From contig OZ223192.1 in assembly GCA_965140355.1 (NCBI GenBank), forward strand, positions 1 through 64,000: a DNA stretch of 64,000 nt, written 5' to 3'. Of the stretch, positions 52,699 to 61,619 are shown piece after piece. Source of the DNA: Acetobacterium sp965140355. Lineage in GTDB: Bacteria > Bacillota > Clostridia > Eubacteriales > Eubacteriaceae. Under the pieces are notes generated by a model. That model made no database searches and had not been told where the DNA came from. It saw nothing but the letters and a program-made list of their open reading frames with translations. Position numbers and translations under genes: made by a program. Each line of letters opens with the position of its first letter. Position 1 is the stretch's first letter.

Positions 52699-54513
52699 AT
52701 GGCAGATAATACTAAAAATGGCGTTCGCCAGAGCTATATCAAAGAACTGGAAGATCTGGTTGGATATGAAATGGAAAACCAGGTTTTCTTGGATGAAAAT
52801 ATATTAGAAATAATGAAACGCTTGACATTGGCGACTAAACGGGAAATTCTCATTTGCACCAATGAAAAAAATCGCATTCAGTGGGTGAATATTGGCGATG
52901 CCTCGACCGTTAATATCGGAAATGCCGAGATGGAGTACCACGTTAAAGCCTTAAATAAATACCGCGTGATACATACCCATCCCGGCGGTAATCCACGGTT
53001 ATCGGTAGAGGATTTTTCAGCGGCCAAAAAACAAAGTTTGCAATGTATTATTGCTATTGGCGTGGATGAAAAAATTCCCCTGGGTTACAGTATTGGCGTC
53101 CCGATTATTGAAGCAGAAACCATGGAATACGGGCAGGGACTTTTTAAAACCCTCAAAGAACTGAATAATTTTCCGCTGGAGCATTATATTCTCTTAGCGA
53201 ATCGATTTATTAAAAACGATCCCCATAATAAGTTTGATGCGGAAGATGAAGAGGAACGGGCACTGCTAATCGGTTTGGATTTGCCCGGTAATAAAGGGGT
53301 GGAGCTGGTTGATTCAATGGAAGAATTACGACAATTGGTAAAAACGGCCGGGGGAACGGTGCTTGAACAGGTTTGTCAGGCCCGCAGCCAAATTGACAGC
53401 GCCTTTTATGTGGGAAAAGGTAAACTGCAGGAATTGATCAAGGTCATTCAGAACAATGATATTAATCTGATTGTCGCTAATGATGAGTTGAATTCGCGAC
53501 AAATTGCTAATATTGAGGCCGCAACAGGGACAAAAACGGTTGATCGAACAACGATTATTCTGGATATTTTCGCTCGTCATGCCAAAACAAAAGAAGGTAA
53601 ATTACAGGTGGAATTGGCCCAGCAAAAATATCGGATGAGTCATTTAAAGGGGCTGGGAATTGTGATGTCGCGGACCGGTGGGGGAATTGGCACCCGGGGC
53701 CCGGGCGAAAAAAAATTGGAAACCGATCGCCGGCATATTAGAAAGCAACTCGATGAGTTGGAAGCGCGAATCGAGCGGATCAACAGGAGCAATCAGATTA
53801 ATGCATTGCAGCGGCAAAAAAACAAGGTTAAAACGATTGGTTTAATTGGTTATACCAACTCGGGAAAAAGCACCTTATTTAATCAGCTGACCCAAAGTGA
53901 GGTAATTACCAAAGATGGGTTGTTTATTACCTTGGATTCAACGTTGCGAAAGGTTGATCCGGAGCAAGGTGATTATCTGGTATCCGATACCGTTGGTTTT
54001 ATTGATAAACTGCCCCACGATTTGATTAAGGCCTTCAAAACGACTTTAATGGAAGCCGAAACGGCCGATTTATTGTTGCATGTGGTCGATCTGTCCAATC
54101 ACAATTATGAAGCTCAAATAAGTGTTGTCAATCAAGTTTTAGCTGATATTGGAGCCGGTCATAAAAAGGTAATGATGATTTATAATAAAATTGACAAACT
54201 GCCGCAAGCTGAACGCGCCGCGTTGTTATTAAAAAACCAGACCGCGAAGGAAACTCAGGCGCTATATATTTCAGCCAAGGAGACGCTGGGAATGGCTTCT
54301 TTATTTGAAACTATTAATTGGTTGTTAATTGGCGAAAAACGCCAAATAAAGCTACTTATTCCTTATGACGACAATAAATCGTTGGCACTTCTTCATGAAA
54401 TGAAAGTGGTTCAGGAAATTGATTACCAGGCTGCGGGAAATATGGTGACGATTGACATGACCGATGAGTTTCCAACACATCTTTTTGAGCGGTACCAGGT
54501 GAATGAGGGCTAA
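52699..54513 (+). CDS. hflX: GTPase HflX with N-terminal JAMM/RadC-like domain
   Basis: 604 residues, far longer than the about 420-residue E. coli HflX. The C-terminal two-thirds is standard: HflX domain with VGKGKLQELIKVIQ and GLGIVMSRTGGGIGTRGPGE (about 345), then the G domain with GLIGYTNSGKSTLFNQL, SDTVGFIDKLPHDLI and NKID. The extra N-terminal about 190 residues contain HTHPGGNPRLSVED (His92, His94, Ser102, Asp105), exactly the HxHx7SxxD pattern of JAMM/RadC metal sites. HflX splits stalled ribosomes. The ATG follows AAAGG. Confidence 0.9.
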   Translation: MADNTKNGVRQSYIKELEDLVGYEMENQVFLDENILEIMKRLTLATKREILICTNEKNRIQWVNIGDASTVNIGNAEMEYHVKALNKYRVIHTHPGGNPRLSVEDFSAAKKQSLQCIIAIGVDEKIPLGYSIGVPIIEAETMEYGQGLFKTLKELNNFPLEHYILLANRFIKNDPHNKFDAEDEEERALLIGLDLPGNKGVELVDSMEELRQLVKTAGGTVLEQVCQARSQIDSAFYVGKGKLQELIKVIQNNDINLIVANDELNSRQIANIEAATGTKTVDRTTIILDIFARHAKTKEGKLQVELAQQKYRMSHLKGLGIVMSRTGGGIGTRGPGEKKLETDRRHIRKQLDELEARIERINRSNQINALQRQKNKVKTIGLIGYTNSGKSTLFNQLTQSEVITKDGLFITLDSTLRKVDPEQGDYLVSDTVGFIDKLPHDLIKAFKTTLMEAETADLLLHVVDLSNHNYEAQISVVNQVLADIGAGHKKVMMIYNKIDKLPQAERAALLLKNQTAKETQALYISAKETLGMASLFETINWLLIGEKRQIKLLIPYDDNKSLALLHEMKVVQEIDYQAAGNMVTIDMTDEFPTHLFERYQVNEG

Positions 54514-54516
54514 AAA

Positions 54517-55161
54517 ATGGATGATTATAAAACCGTATTGATATCCGATGAAACCGAAATTGAAATCAAGAAATCACGATTTATCAATCAGGTTTTTCAT
54601 GTTGAAACTGAGGCCGAGGCTGAAGCGTTGCTGGTTGAAATTCGCAAAAAGCATTATAAAGCGACCCATATTTGTTGGGCGTATGTATTAAATACGAATC
54701 CGAAACGACAAAAAGCCAGTGACGATGGCGAACCCTCCGGTACGGCTGGTAAACCAATTCTTGATGTGATTAACCATTGGGACCTTAAAGATGTGTTAAT
54801 TGTAGTGGTTCGTTATTTTGGCGGAGTTAAACTGGGAACCGGAGGGCTGATTCGGGCCTATGGCGGCGGTGCCGGCGATGTTCTTAATCAGTGTACGATG
54901 ATTAAAAAACAGTTTTCGGATCAACTGGATCTAATCGTCAGTTATTCCAGTTATGGGAGCTTAAGTAATGGTTTGTTGGAAAAGGGCGTGATTCCGGTTA
55001 ACGAAGATTTCGGCGAAAACGTAACCTTAGCTTTTCAAATTCCGGTGGCCGATACGCACAGTTTTTTAGCCTGGGTTGAAGATCAAACCAGCGGAACTGC
55101 ACAATTAATCATGCGGGAAGCGGTTTTTGTCGATGTAGTCATCTCGAAAAATGAAAAATAA
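54517..55161 (+). CDS. YigZ/IMPACT family protein
   Basis: 214 residues. N-terminal IMPACT domain: KSRFINQVFHVETEAEAEA, KATHICWAYVLN, SDDGEPSGTAGKPIL and VVRYFGGVKLGTGGLIRAY; C-terminal alpha/beta DUF1949 domain. YigZ-type proteins are of uncertain function, linked to translation or RNA. It starts three bases after hflX, so both are probably cotranscribed and both may concern ribosome stress. Confidence 0.85.
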   Translation: MDDYKTVLISDETEIEIKKSRFINQVFHVETEAEAEALLVEIRKKHYKATHICWAYVLNTNPKRQKASDDGEPSGTAGKPILDVINHWDLKDVLIVVVRYFGGVKLGTGGLIRAYGGGAGDVLNQCTMIKKQFSDQLDLIVSYSSYGSLSNGLLEKGVIPVNEDFGENVTLAFQIPVADTHSFLAWVEDQTSGTAQLIMREAVFVDVVISKNEK

Positions 55162-55241
55162 GTGTAGGCAAAGATGGTTGTTTGGAAAAATTGGCTTAAA
55201 AGGATGATCTTCGTTAGTTATATATCTAACAAGCGAAACCC

Positions 55242-55270
55242 TTTACAAAAGCTATTAAGTTGGATATAAT
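55242..55270 (+). promoter_or_regulatory. Strong promoter of a candidate small RNA
   Basis: TTTACA (55242-55247), exactly 17 bases, TATAAT (55265-55270). No ORF starts within the following 200 bp; the first structure downstream is the hairpin pair of the candidate RNA. Confidence 0.75.
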
Positions 55271-55277
55271 TGCTATA

Positions 55278-55381
55278 GTAAAAAATTAATACTGCGTTTT
55301 AAATTAGTATGAATACAATAATGTATTGTAGTTTAAAACAGAGAATAAAAATATCGAAGGAGAATCTTTCGGTATTTTTTC
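55278..55381 (+). ncRNA. Candidate small RNA in the yigZ-vanZ gap
   Basis: About 104 nt between the promoter at 55242 and a terminator. Hairpin 1 has stem CTG and TTTTAAA (55292-55303) against TTTAAAACAG (55332-55341) with an inner perfect AATACA/TGTATT stem. Hairpin 2 (55350-55376) has an 11-bp stem with two wobble pairs and is followed by TTTT, an intrinsic terminator. Promoter, structure and terminator are present but there is no start codon with a ribosome site. Not recognised as a known family. Confidence 0.55.
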
Positions 55382-55475
55382 TTTTTTTCCCTTAAATATC
55401 GGTGGCACTTTAAAGGTTTATTGGTTATAATAGCAAGGCTTTATTAACACCAATTAACTGAGGGAAGGACAATGC

Positions 55476-55964
55476 ATGAGCAAAAACAATCGCGTTACTT
55501 TTCTATTTAAGCTGCTTTTGCTGGTTTATTTAGGATTTCTAGGGATACTAACATTATTACCAGATGCAAACAACATTACTTACGAAACCACGGTCAACCT
55601 GGTTCCGTTTTCGACCATCGATAACTTTTTTTATGACATAATGGCCAATGGTTTTATTAATTGGGAATTTTTGGCAACCCAACCAACAAGCGTTCTTGAT
55701 ATTGTTGCTTATACTTTTACCGATTCATTTAAAAATCTGGCCGGAAATGTGATTTTATTTATGCCACTGGGTTTATTATACCCATTGGCCCGGAAGAAAA
55801 CGACCGGTTTTTTTCATGCCTTTGTGGTGATCTTGGGGACAACCTTTTCGATCGAGTTCTTGCAATATCTTTTTTTGACCAGTCGGCGAGCCGATATTGA
55901 TGATATTATTTTAAATCTGCTTGGCGGCATCATCGGTTATTTGATTTATAAATGGATTCAATAA
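55476..55964 (+). CDS. VanZ family membrane protein
   Basis: 162 residues with four hydrophobic segments: FLFKLLLLVYLGFLGILTLL at the N terminus, NVILFMPLGLLYPLA, AFVVILGTTFSIEFLQYLF and the last NLLGGIIGYLIYKWI. The central RRADIDDIILN motif before the last helix is the VanZ-family signature. VanZ-like proteins affect teicoplanin and lipoglycopeptide sensitivity in some Firmicutes, but most are uncharacterised. AGGGAAGG precedes the ATG. Confidence 0.8.
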   Translation: MSKNNRVTFLFKLLLLVYLGFLGILTLLPDANNITYETTVNLVPFSTIDNFFYDIMANGFINWEFLATQPTSVLDIVAYTFTDSFKNLAGNVILFMPLGLLYPLARKKTTGFFHAFVVILGTTFSIEFLQYLFLTSRRADIDDIILNLLGGIIGYLIYKWIQ

Positions 55965-55989
55965 GGAATAGAATTTATTAGGAGGAGTT

Positions 55990-57345
55990 ATGGCTAAGAA
56001 AAAAAGCATTTTTGTTTGTCAGAATTGTGGTTATGATTCTCCAAAATGGATGGGAAAATGCCCTGAGTGTAATCAATGGAATACTTTGGTAGAAGAAGTG
56101 GATTTTTCTAAAAACAAAGAAACTACCCGAGAGCGGGGGATTTATTCAAAACCCAAGTCATTGGCGGAAATAACTTATACTGGCGATACCCGATTTCAGA
56201 CCCTTAATGAGGAATTTGATCGTGTTTTGGGAGGCGGGATTGTTCCTGGGGGAATGATTTTGCTGGGTGGCGACCCGGGGATTGGAAAATCGACATTATT
56301 ACTGCAAACGACCGAGACCTTGGGAAGTCAGGGCTACAAAATATTATATATTTCTGGTGAAGAGTCCGAACAACAACTAAAAATGCGCGGCGAACGGATG
56401 GCAGTTAAATCAGAGAATATTTTTTTCTTATCCGAAATTAATATTCCTTATTTGTTGACTGTAATCTTAGAAGAACGTCCGGACATTGTGATCATCGATT
56501 CAATCCAAACCATGTATAGCCCGGATATTTCATCGGCACCGGGAAGCGTCAGTCAAATTCGCGAAAATACCGGGGCCTTAATGCAATTGGCAAAAAAAGA
56601 TAATATCGCCATGGTGCTCGTGGGACATGTCACTAAAGACGGGGCCATTGCCGGACCACGGGTGTTAGAGCATATGGTTGATACGGTACTTTATTTTGAA
56701 GGTGAAAAATATCATGCTTATCGGGTTTTGCGGGGGGTTAAAAACCGTTTTGGTTCGACTAATGAAATCGGTATTTTTGAAATGACCCAAAAAGGACTGC
56801 AATCGGTTGTTAATCCTTCTGAAATGATGTTGGACAGCCGACCGGAAAATACCTGTGGTTCGGTCGTGGTACCTTGTCTTGAAGGAACTCGGCCGTTGCT
56901 GATTGAACTACAAGGTCTGGTGTCAGCATCAGGGTTTGGAAATCCTCGCCGTATGGCAACTGGAATGGATTATAACCGGATGGTTTTGCTGATGGCGATT
57001 ATGGAAAAACGACTTGGTATTCAGCTGCAGTCAGTGGACGCCTATATCAACGTGGTTGGCGGGATTAAGGTCGATGAACCAGCATTAGATCTGGGGGTCA
57101 TTGCGGTGCTTTATTCCAGTCTCCGTGATTTTCAGATTCCTGGCGACTTAATGATTTTGGGAGAAGTCGGTTTAACCGGAGAAGTTCGTAATATTCAACA
57201 TATTGATAAACGGTTGATTGAAGGAAAAAAACTGGGTTTTAAGCGATGTATCATTCCCAAAGGAAATAAAAAAGGGCTCGATGTGACGGGAATGGAAATT
57301 TTTCCGGTGGACAATATCCGGGCGGCCCTGGATATTTTGCTATAA
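55990..57345 (+). CDS. radA: DNA repair protein RadA
   Basis: 451 residues. N-terminal C4 zinc finger CQNCGYDSPKWMGKCPEC, RecA-like core with Walker A GGDPGIGKSTLLLQ (about 95), the RadA-specific KNRFGST motif (about 255), and a C-terminal Lon-protease-like domain. It promotes branch migration in recombination. GGAGGAG precedes the ATG. It stands two genes before ruvAB. Confidence 0.95.
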   Translation: MAKKKSIFVCQNCGYDSPKWMGKCPECNQWNTLVEEVDFSKNKETTRERGIYSKPKSLAEITYTGDTRFQTLNEEFDRVLGGGIVPGGMILLGGDPGIGKSTLLLQTTETLGSQGYKILYISGEESEQQLKMRGERMAVKSENIFFLSEINIPYLLTVILEERPDIVIIDSIQTMYSPDISSAPGSVSQIRENTGALMQLAKKDNIAMVLVGHVTKDGAIAGPRVLEHMVDTVLYFEGEKYHAYRVLRGVKNRFGSTNEIGIFEMTQKGLQSVVNPSEMMLDSRPENTCGSVVVPCLEGTRPLLIELQGLVSASGFGNPRRMATGMDYNRMVLLMAIMEKRLGIQLQSVDAYINVVGGIKVDEPALDLGVIAVLYSSLRDFQIPGDLMILGEVGLTGEVRNIQHIDKRLIEGKKLGFKRCIIPKGNKKGLDVTGMEIFPVDNIRAALDILL

Positions 57346-57425
57346 AGGACAGGGAATTGAGCGGAGCAATATCGATTCGCAGTGATAAACAAAAATTTAT
57401 ACTATCAATTTAACCAAAAACCATG

Positions 57426-57431
57426 TATAAT
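57426..57431 (+). promoter_or_regulatory. -10 box of the 6S-like RNA
   Basis: A perfect TATAAT, six bases before the first base (57437) of the closing stem of the RNA below. The -35 region is weak (TATCAA around 57404). Confidence 0.6.
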
Positions 57432-57436
57432 TAAAT

Positions 57437-57612
57437 TATCCCAAAGTGTTCGTTTTACTTTATTTTTGAACCTACATCAATACTCAGGGAGTCTGATTGT
57501 TCGTTAGTAGATGTTAGGCCTCATATATTTCAGTGGAAAACAGAAACTAAAGACAAGACACCCACCTAACTTTCGTTAGGGCGTCAAAAATGGAGTACGA
57601 CACGTTGGGATA
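57437..57612 (+). ncRNA. Structured RNA resembling 6S RNA (ssrS)
   Basis: About 176 nt filling the radA-ruvA gap. TATCCCAA at 57437-57444 pairs with TTGGGATA at 57605-57612; next to it GTGT pairs with ACAC. Further in, ACTTTATTTTTGA (about 57456-57468) pairs over 13 bp with TCAAAAATGGAGT (about 57583-57595). On the 3' side a CCTAAC/GTTAGG hairpin abuts that helix, and a longer arm fills the top. A closing stem, internal bubble and 3'-side hairpin are the layout of 6S RNA, the regulator that sequesters sigma-A RNA polymerase. Identification is by shape, not by a covariance search. Confidence 0.55.
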
Positions 57613-57633
57613 GCACCTATGGGTGCTTTTTTT
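57613..57633 (+). terminator. Intrinsic terminator of the 6S-like RNA
   Basis: GCACC (57613-57617) pairs with GGGTGC (57621-57626) around TAT, followed by seven T. It directly follows the RNA closing stem. Confidence 0.85.
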
Positions 57634-57699
57634 GTGGTTGTATTATTTTTTTGTTTTGGTACAATAGATAAAGCACGTTACAATTTTGAAGGAGCGTTT

Positions 57700-58302
57700 A
57701 TGTACGAATATATGATCGGAAGCTTGGAAGAACAAGCCGCAGATTATGTGGTAATTGATTTGAACCATATGGGATACAAAATTAAGGTATCCGCCAATAC
57801 CCTTAATGAGCTGCCAACTCTGCATTCGGAGGTTAAGCTTTTTCTTCATCAGGTGATCAAAGAAGATGAAATTTCATTATATGGTTTTGCGACCATCGAT
57901 GAACGCGAAATTTTCCGAACGATGATTGGAATTTCAGGTATTGGACCCAAAGCCGCGATGGGGCTTTTGTCTCAGTTTAGCCGGAATGAACTGATTGGTC
58001 ATATTGTCAACGATGACCCCAAAAGCATCGCCAAAGCCCCGGGAATCGGCATTAAAACCGCCAGTCGGATTATTTTGGAGCTTAAAGATCGTTACAAGGA
58101 TGTTGCGGTGGCAGATTTAAAAACGATTGGGATACGGGTAAAAGATGATAATGTTACCCAGGCGATCAATGGATTGGTCGGCTTAGGTTATAGCGTTGCC
58201 GAAGCATCGGAAATGGTGTCCTTTGTGTTTGTACCGGATAGCAGTATCGAAGATTTAATCACTGGGGCACTCCGATCGGCTAATCCACTGAAGGGACGGT
58301 AA
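57700..58302 (+). CDS. ruvA: Holliday junction branch migration protein RuvA
   Basis: 200 residues. OB-fold N domain (MYEYMIGSLEEQAADYVVI), helix-hairpin-helix pairs IGISGIGPKAAMGLLSQ and KAPGIGIKTASRIILELKD, and the C-terminal RuvB-binding domain (AINGLVGLGYSVAEASEMV). ATG at 57700 follows AAGGAG; the frame is open 27 codons further upstream through the terminator T-run, which is not credible. ruvB follows after three bases. Confidence 0.95.
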   Translation: MYEYMIGSLEEQAADYVVIDLNHMGYKIKVSANTLNELPTLHSEVKLFLHQVIKEDEISLYGFATIDEREIFRTMIGISGIGPKAAMGLLSQFSRNELIGHIVNDDPKSIAKAPGIGIKTASRIILELKDRYKDVAVADLKTIGIRVKDDNVTQAINGLVGLGYSVAEASEMVSFVFVPDSSIEDLITGALRSANPLKGR

Positions 58303-58305
58303 ACC

Positions 58306-59370
58306 ATGAAAGAGCGAATCATCACTTCTGATTTTACGGAATTGGATGTGGAAATTGAAAAAAATTTAAGACCTCAGGGTTTGGACGAATATATTGGACA
58401 ACAAAAGGTAAAAAAGCAAATGGGCATTTTTATCAAGGCCGCTCAGAAACGAAATGAAAGTTTAGATCATGTGCTTCTTTATGGACCGCCGGGGCTGGGA
58501 AAAACCACTCTGGCCAATATTATTGCTAAAGAAATGGGGGTTGGGATTAAAACCACTTCAGGCCCCGCAATTGAAAAAGCTGGCGATTTAGCGGCGATTC
58601 TATCGAGTCTAAAGGAAGGCGATATTCTTTTTATTGACGAAATTCATCGGCTCCAGCGATCGGTAGAAGAAGTATTGTACCCGGCAATGGAAGATTATGC
58701 TTTGGACATTATCATTGGCAAAGGGCCGGGATCACAATCAATTCGGTTGGAATTGCCGACGTTTACTCTGATCGGGGCGACCACCCGAGTCGGTCTTTTA
58801 ACTTCACCGCTGAGGGATCGTTTTGGGGTGATCCAACGGTTGGAACTTTATAACCCCGAAGATTTGGCGACCATTATCAGGCGTTCATCGGGTATTATTG
58901 GCATTGACATGGATGATGAAGGTGCCATTGAGTTGGCTATCCGATCGCGGGGAACGCCTCGAATTGCCAACCGACTGCTTAAAAGGGTCCGAGATTATTG
59001 TGAAATCGAAGGGCGCGGGATTATCGATCTGAAAACTACTCGTGAAGCTCTCGATCTTTTTGAAGTAGATGCTGTTGGCCTTGATGAAATTGATCGGATT
59101 ATGTTAAAGACTATCGCTGAGAAATTTGATGGCGGCCCGGTGGGGATCGACACCTTAGCGGCGGCAATCGGCGAAGAAAAAAACACCATTGAAGAAGTTT
59201 ATGAACCTTATTTGATTCAACTGGGATTTCTTTCCAAAACACCCCGGGGGCGGATGATTACCGGTCGCGGGTATAAACATCTGGGACTGGAAACATTAAT
59301 GAATAACGTCTTGGATTTGCAGCAGCTAAAAATAAATTTTTATGATAATGAGGAAGAAATCGATGAATAA
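58306..59370 (+). CDS. ruvB: Holliday junction helicase motor RuvB
   Basis: 354-residue AAA+ ATPase. RPQGLDEYIGQQKVKKQM, Walker A YGPPGLGKTTLANI, Walker B LFIDEIHRLQ, sensor ATTRVGLLTSPLRDRFG, and the C-terminal winged helix with YLIQLGFLSKTPRGRM. It drives branch migration with RuvA. RuvC is not adjacent. The stop overlaps the start of queA by eight bases. Confidence 0.95.
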   Translation: MKERIITSDFTELDVEIEKNLRPQGLDEYIGQQKVKKQMGIFIKAAQKRNESLDHVLLYGPPGLGKTTLANIIAKEMGVGIKTTSGPAIEKAGDLAAILSSLKEGDILFIDEIHRLQRSVEEVLYPAMEDYALDIIIGKGPGSQSIRLELPTFTLIGATTRVGLLTSPLRDRFGVIQRLELYNPEDLATIIRRSSGIIGIDMDDEGAIELAIRSRGTPRIANRLLKRVRDYCEIEGRGIIDLKTTREALDLFEVDAVGLDEIDRIMLKTIAEKFDGGPVGIDTLAAAIGEEKNTIEEVYEPYLIQLGFLSKTPRGRMITGRGYKHLGLETLMNNVLDLQQLKINFYDNEEEIDE

Positions 59371-60388
59371 AGCGGATTTTTATTATGATCTTCCGGATGA
59401 ATTGATTGCTCAATGTCCGTTGGAAAAAAGGGATAATTCCCGATTGATGGTGATTAATCGGGAGCGTCAGTCCATTGAAGACCGGAATTTTTATGACATT
59501 GTTGATTATTTAAAACCGGGCGATTTAATGGTCATGAATAACACCAAGGTGTTGCCGGGTCGATTATTTGGCACCCGTGAAGACACAGGTGGAAAGGTCG
59601 AGATCCTGTTGCTTCGACATTTGTCTGAAAAAGATTGGGAAATCATGGTTAAACCGGGAAAACGTGCTAAAGTGGGAGCCCGAATTGTTTTTAGCGCAGC
59701 GCTTAAAGGTGAAATAACGGGTACGACTGAGGGCGGATTGCGGATTATCAGTTTTGAATATCAGGGCGTATTTGAGGAAATCATTGATGCGATTGGTTTG
59801 ATGCCAGTTCCTCCCTATATTCATGAAACCCTAAAGGATAACAATCGCTATCAAACAGTTTATGCTAAACGTGAAGGTTCAGCGGCGGCACCAACGGCGG
59901 GGCTTCATTTTACGCCGGATCTGATTGAAAAGATCGAAAATATGGGGGTCGAAATAGTTGAGGTTACTTTGCATGTCGGGATTGGGACTTTCCGTCCGGT
60001 GAAATGCGATGTAATTGAAGAACATCATATGCATGAAGAATATTATGAAGTGTCAGAAAAAACGGCCAAAGCAATTATGCGCACAAAAGAAAAAGGCGGT
60101 CGGGTGATTGCCGTGGGCACAACTTCGGTCAGAACGTTGGAAAGCAATGCTAAACTTCATGATGGGATGGTGACGGCTTATACTGGAATGACGGATATTT
60201 TTATCTACCCGGGTTACGAATGGGAAATAGTGGATGCGATGATTACCAATTTTCATTTACCGGAATCAACCTTGCTGATGCTTGTCGCTGCTTTTTATAA
60301 TCGGGATGCAATTATGGCTGCCTATCAAACCGCAATTGACTGGAAATATCGTTTTTTCAGTTTTGGGGACGCCTTGTTTATCGAATAA
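59363..60388 (+). CDS. queA: S-adenosylmethionine:tRNA ribosyltransferase-isomerase QueA
   Basis: 341 residues. It transfers the ribosyl part of SAM to 7-aminomethyl-7-deazaguanine in tRNA to make epoxyqueuosine. Marks: FYYDLPDELIAQCPLEKRD, DLMVMNNTKVLPGRL, EGSAAAPTAGLHFTPDLI, LHVGIGTFRPV, TTSVRTLES and NFHLPESTLLMLV. ATG at 59363 overlaps the ruvB end, so the two are coupled. tgt follows and completes this part of the queuosine pathway. Confidence 0.95.
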   Translation: MNKADFYYDLPDELIAQCPLEKRDNSRLMVINRERQSIEDRNFYDIVDYLKPGDLMVMNNTKVLPGRLFGTREDTGGKVEILLLRHLSEKDWEIMVKPGKRAKVGARIVFSAALKGEITGTTEGGLRIISFEYQGVFEEIIDAIGLMPVPPYIHETLKDNNRYQTVYAKREGSAAAPTAGLHFTPDLIEKIENMGVEIVEVTLHVGIGTFRPVKCDVIEEHHMHEEYYEVSEKTAKAIMRTKEKGGRVIAVGTTSVRTLESNAKLHDGMVTAYTGMTDIFIYPGYEWEIVDAMITNFHLPESTLLMLVAAFYNRDAIMAAYQTAIDWKYRFFSFGDALFIE

Positions 60389-60479
60389 AAAATATGATCA
60401 GCAATGAGAAAGTGACAACAAAGTAATAATGATTTAATTTTTAGCAGTTAATGATATCGAGAAAAAACAGGAGAGAAGA

Positions 60480-61601
60480 ATGAGTGAATTTCGTTATGAA
60501 TTAATTAAAGAGTGTAAGGATACCGGTGCCAGATTAGGAAAAATCCATACCGCTCGGGGGGTAATTAACACCCCGATTTTTATGCCGGTGGGAACTCAGG
60601 CAACGGTAAAATCATTGTCTTCAGAAGATTTAGTGGAGATGGATGCTAATATTATTCTGGGCAATACTTATCACCTTTATTTAAGACCGGGTCAGGAGAT
60701 TATGGAAAAAGCTGGCGGCATCCATCAGTTTATGAATTGGAAGCGGCCGGTATTAACAGACAGTGGCGGGTTTCAGGTTTTTTCTTTAAATGATTTAAGA
60801 AAAATCACTGAAGATGGCGTTGAATTTATTTCACATCTTGACGGATCAAGACATTTCATGACTCCGGAAAAAGCGATTGATATGCAGAATTCAATTGGTG
60901 CTGATATTATTATGTGTTTTGATGAGTGTGCCCCGGCTGGTGCCGATTATGAATATACAAAAAAATCAATGGAAATGACCACCCGGTGGGCAAAACGCTG
61001 TAAAGAAGCCCATAAACGTCCGGAAGAGCAAGCTTTGTTTGGAATTGTCCAAGGAGGGATGTTTGAAGACTTGCGGGCCCAAAGTGTCAAAGAACTGACG
61101 GAAATTGATTTCCCCGGTTATTCAATTGGCGGCTTAAGTGTCGGCGAGCCTAAAGATGTGATGTATCGGATGCTCGATGCGACCGTACCGTTGTTGCCTC
61201 AAGATAAACCCCGTTATTTAATGGGCGTTGGTTCGTTGGATGCGCTTTTTGAAGGGACGATTCGTGGCATTGACATGTTTGATTGTGTATTGCAGAGTCG
61301 CATTGCCCGAAATGGGACTGCTTTCACCAGTCACGGAAAGGTGGTCGTTCGTAATGCTACCTACAAGGAAGATTTTTCTCCGGTTGATCCAGAATGTGAT
61401 TGTTTCGTTTGTCGAAACTATACCCGAGCATATATTCGACATCTGATTAAAACCAATGAAATTTTAGGAGCCAGGTTATTGACATATCATAACTTATACT
61501 TTACACTTGTAACCATGAAGAAAATTCGACAGGCCATTTTGGATGACAATTTATTAGCCTATAAAGAAGCTTTCTTTAAAAAATTTGGCATTGCTGAATA
61601 A
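60480..61601 (+). CDS. tgt: Queuine/preQ1 tRNA-ribosyltransferase Tgt
   Basis: 373 residues. Exchanges guanine 34 for preQ1 in tRNAs with GUN anticodons. The catalytic aspartates lie in LTDSGGFQVFSL and in GIDMFDCVLQSRIARNG; the zinc ligands are in DCDCFVCRNYTRAYIRHL plus the later histidine of LLTYHNLYF. GFSIGGLSVGEPK substrate loop appears as YSIGGLSVGEPK. Ribosome site GAGAG before the ATG. Confidence 0.95.
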   Translation: MSEFRYELIKECKDTGARLGKIHTARGVINTPIFMPVGTQATVKSLSSEDLVEMDANIILGNTYHLYLRPGQEIMEKAGGIHQFMNWKRPVLTDSGGFQVFSLNDLRKITEDGVEFISHLDGSRHFMTPEKAIDMQNSIGADIIMCFDECAPAGADYEYTKKSMEMTTRWAKRCKEAHKRPEEQALFGIVQGGMFEDLRAQSVKELTEIDFPGYSIGGLSVGEPKDVMYRMLDATVPLLPQDKPRYLMGVGSLDALFEGTIRGIDMFDCVLQSRIARNGTAFTSHGKVVVRNATYKEDFSPVDPECDCFVCRNYTRAYIRHLIKTNEILGARLLTYHNLYFTLVTMKKIRQAILDDNLLAYKEAFFKKFGIAE

Positions 61602-61619
61602 GAATGAAGGAGAATAAGA

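Noticed and set aside
57437..57612. Riboswitch (T-box, cyclic-di-GMP) or SRP RNA for the radA-ruvA gap
   Set aside because: No T-box AGGGTGG element, no c-di-GMP core, and no SRP GGAAG apical loop; the terminator follows the closing stem at once, typical of a free RNA.
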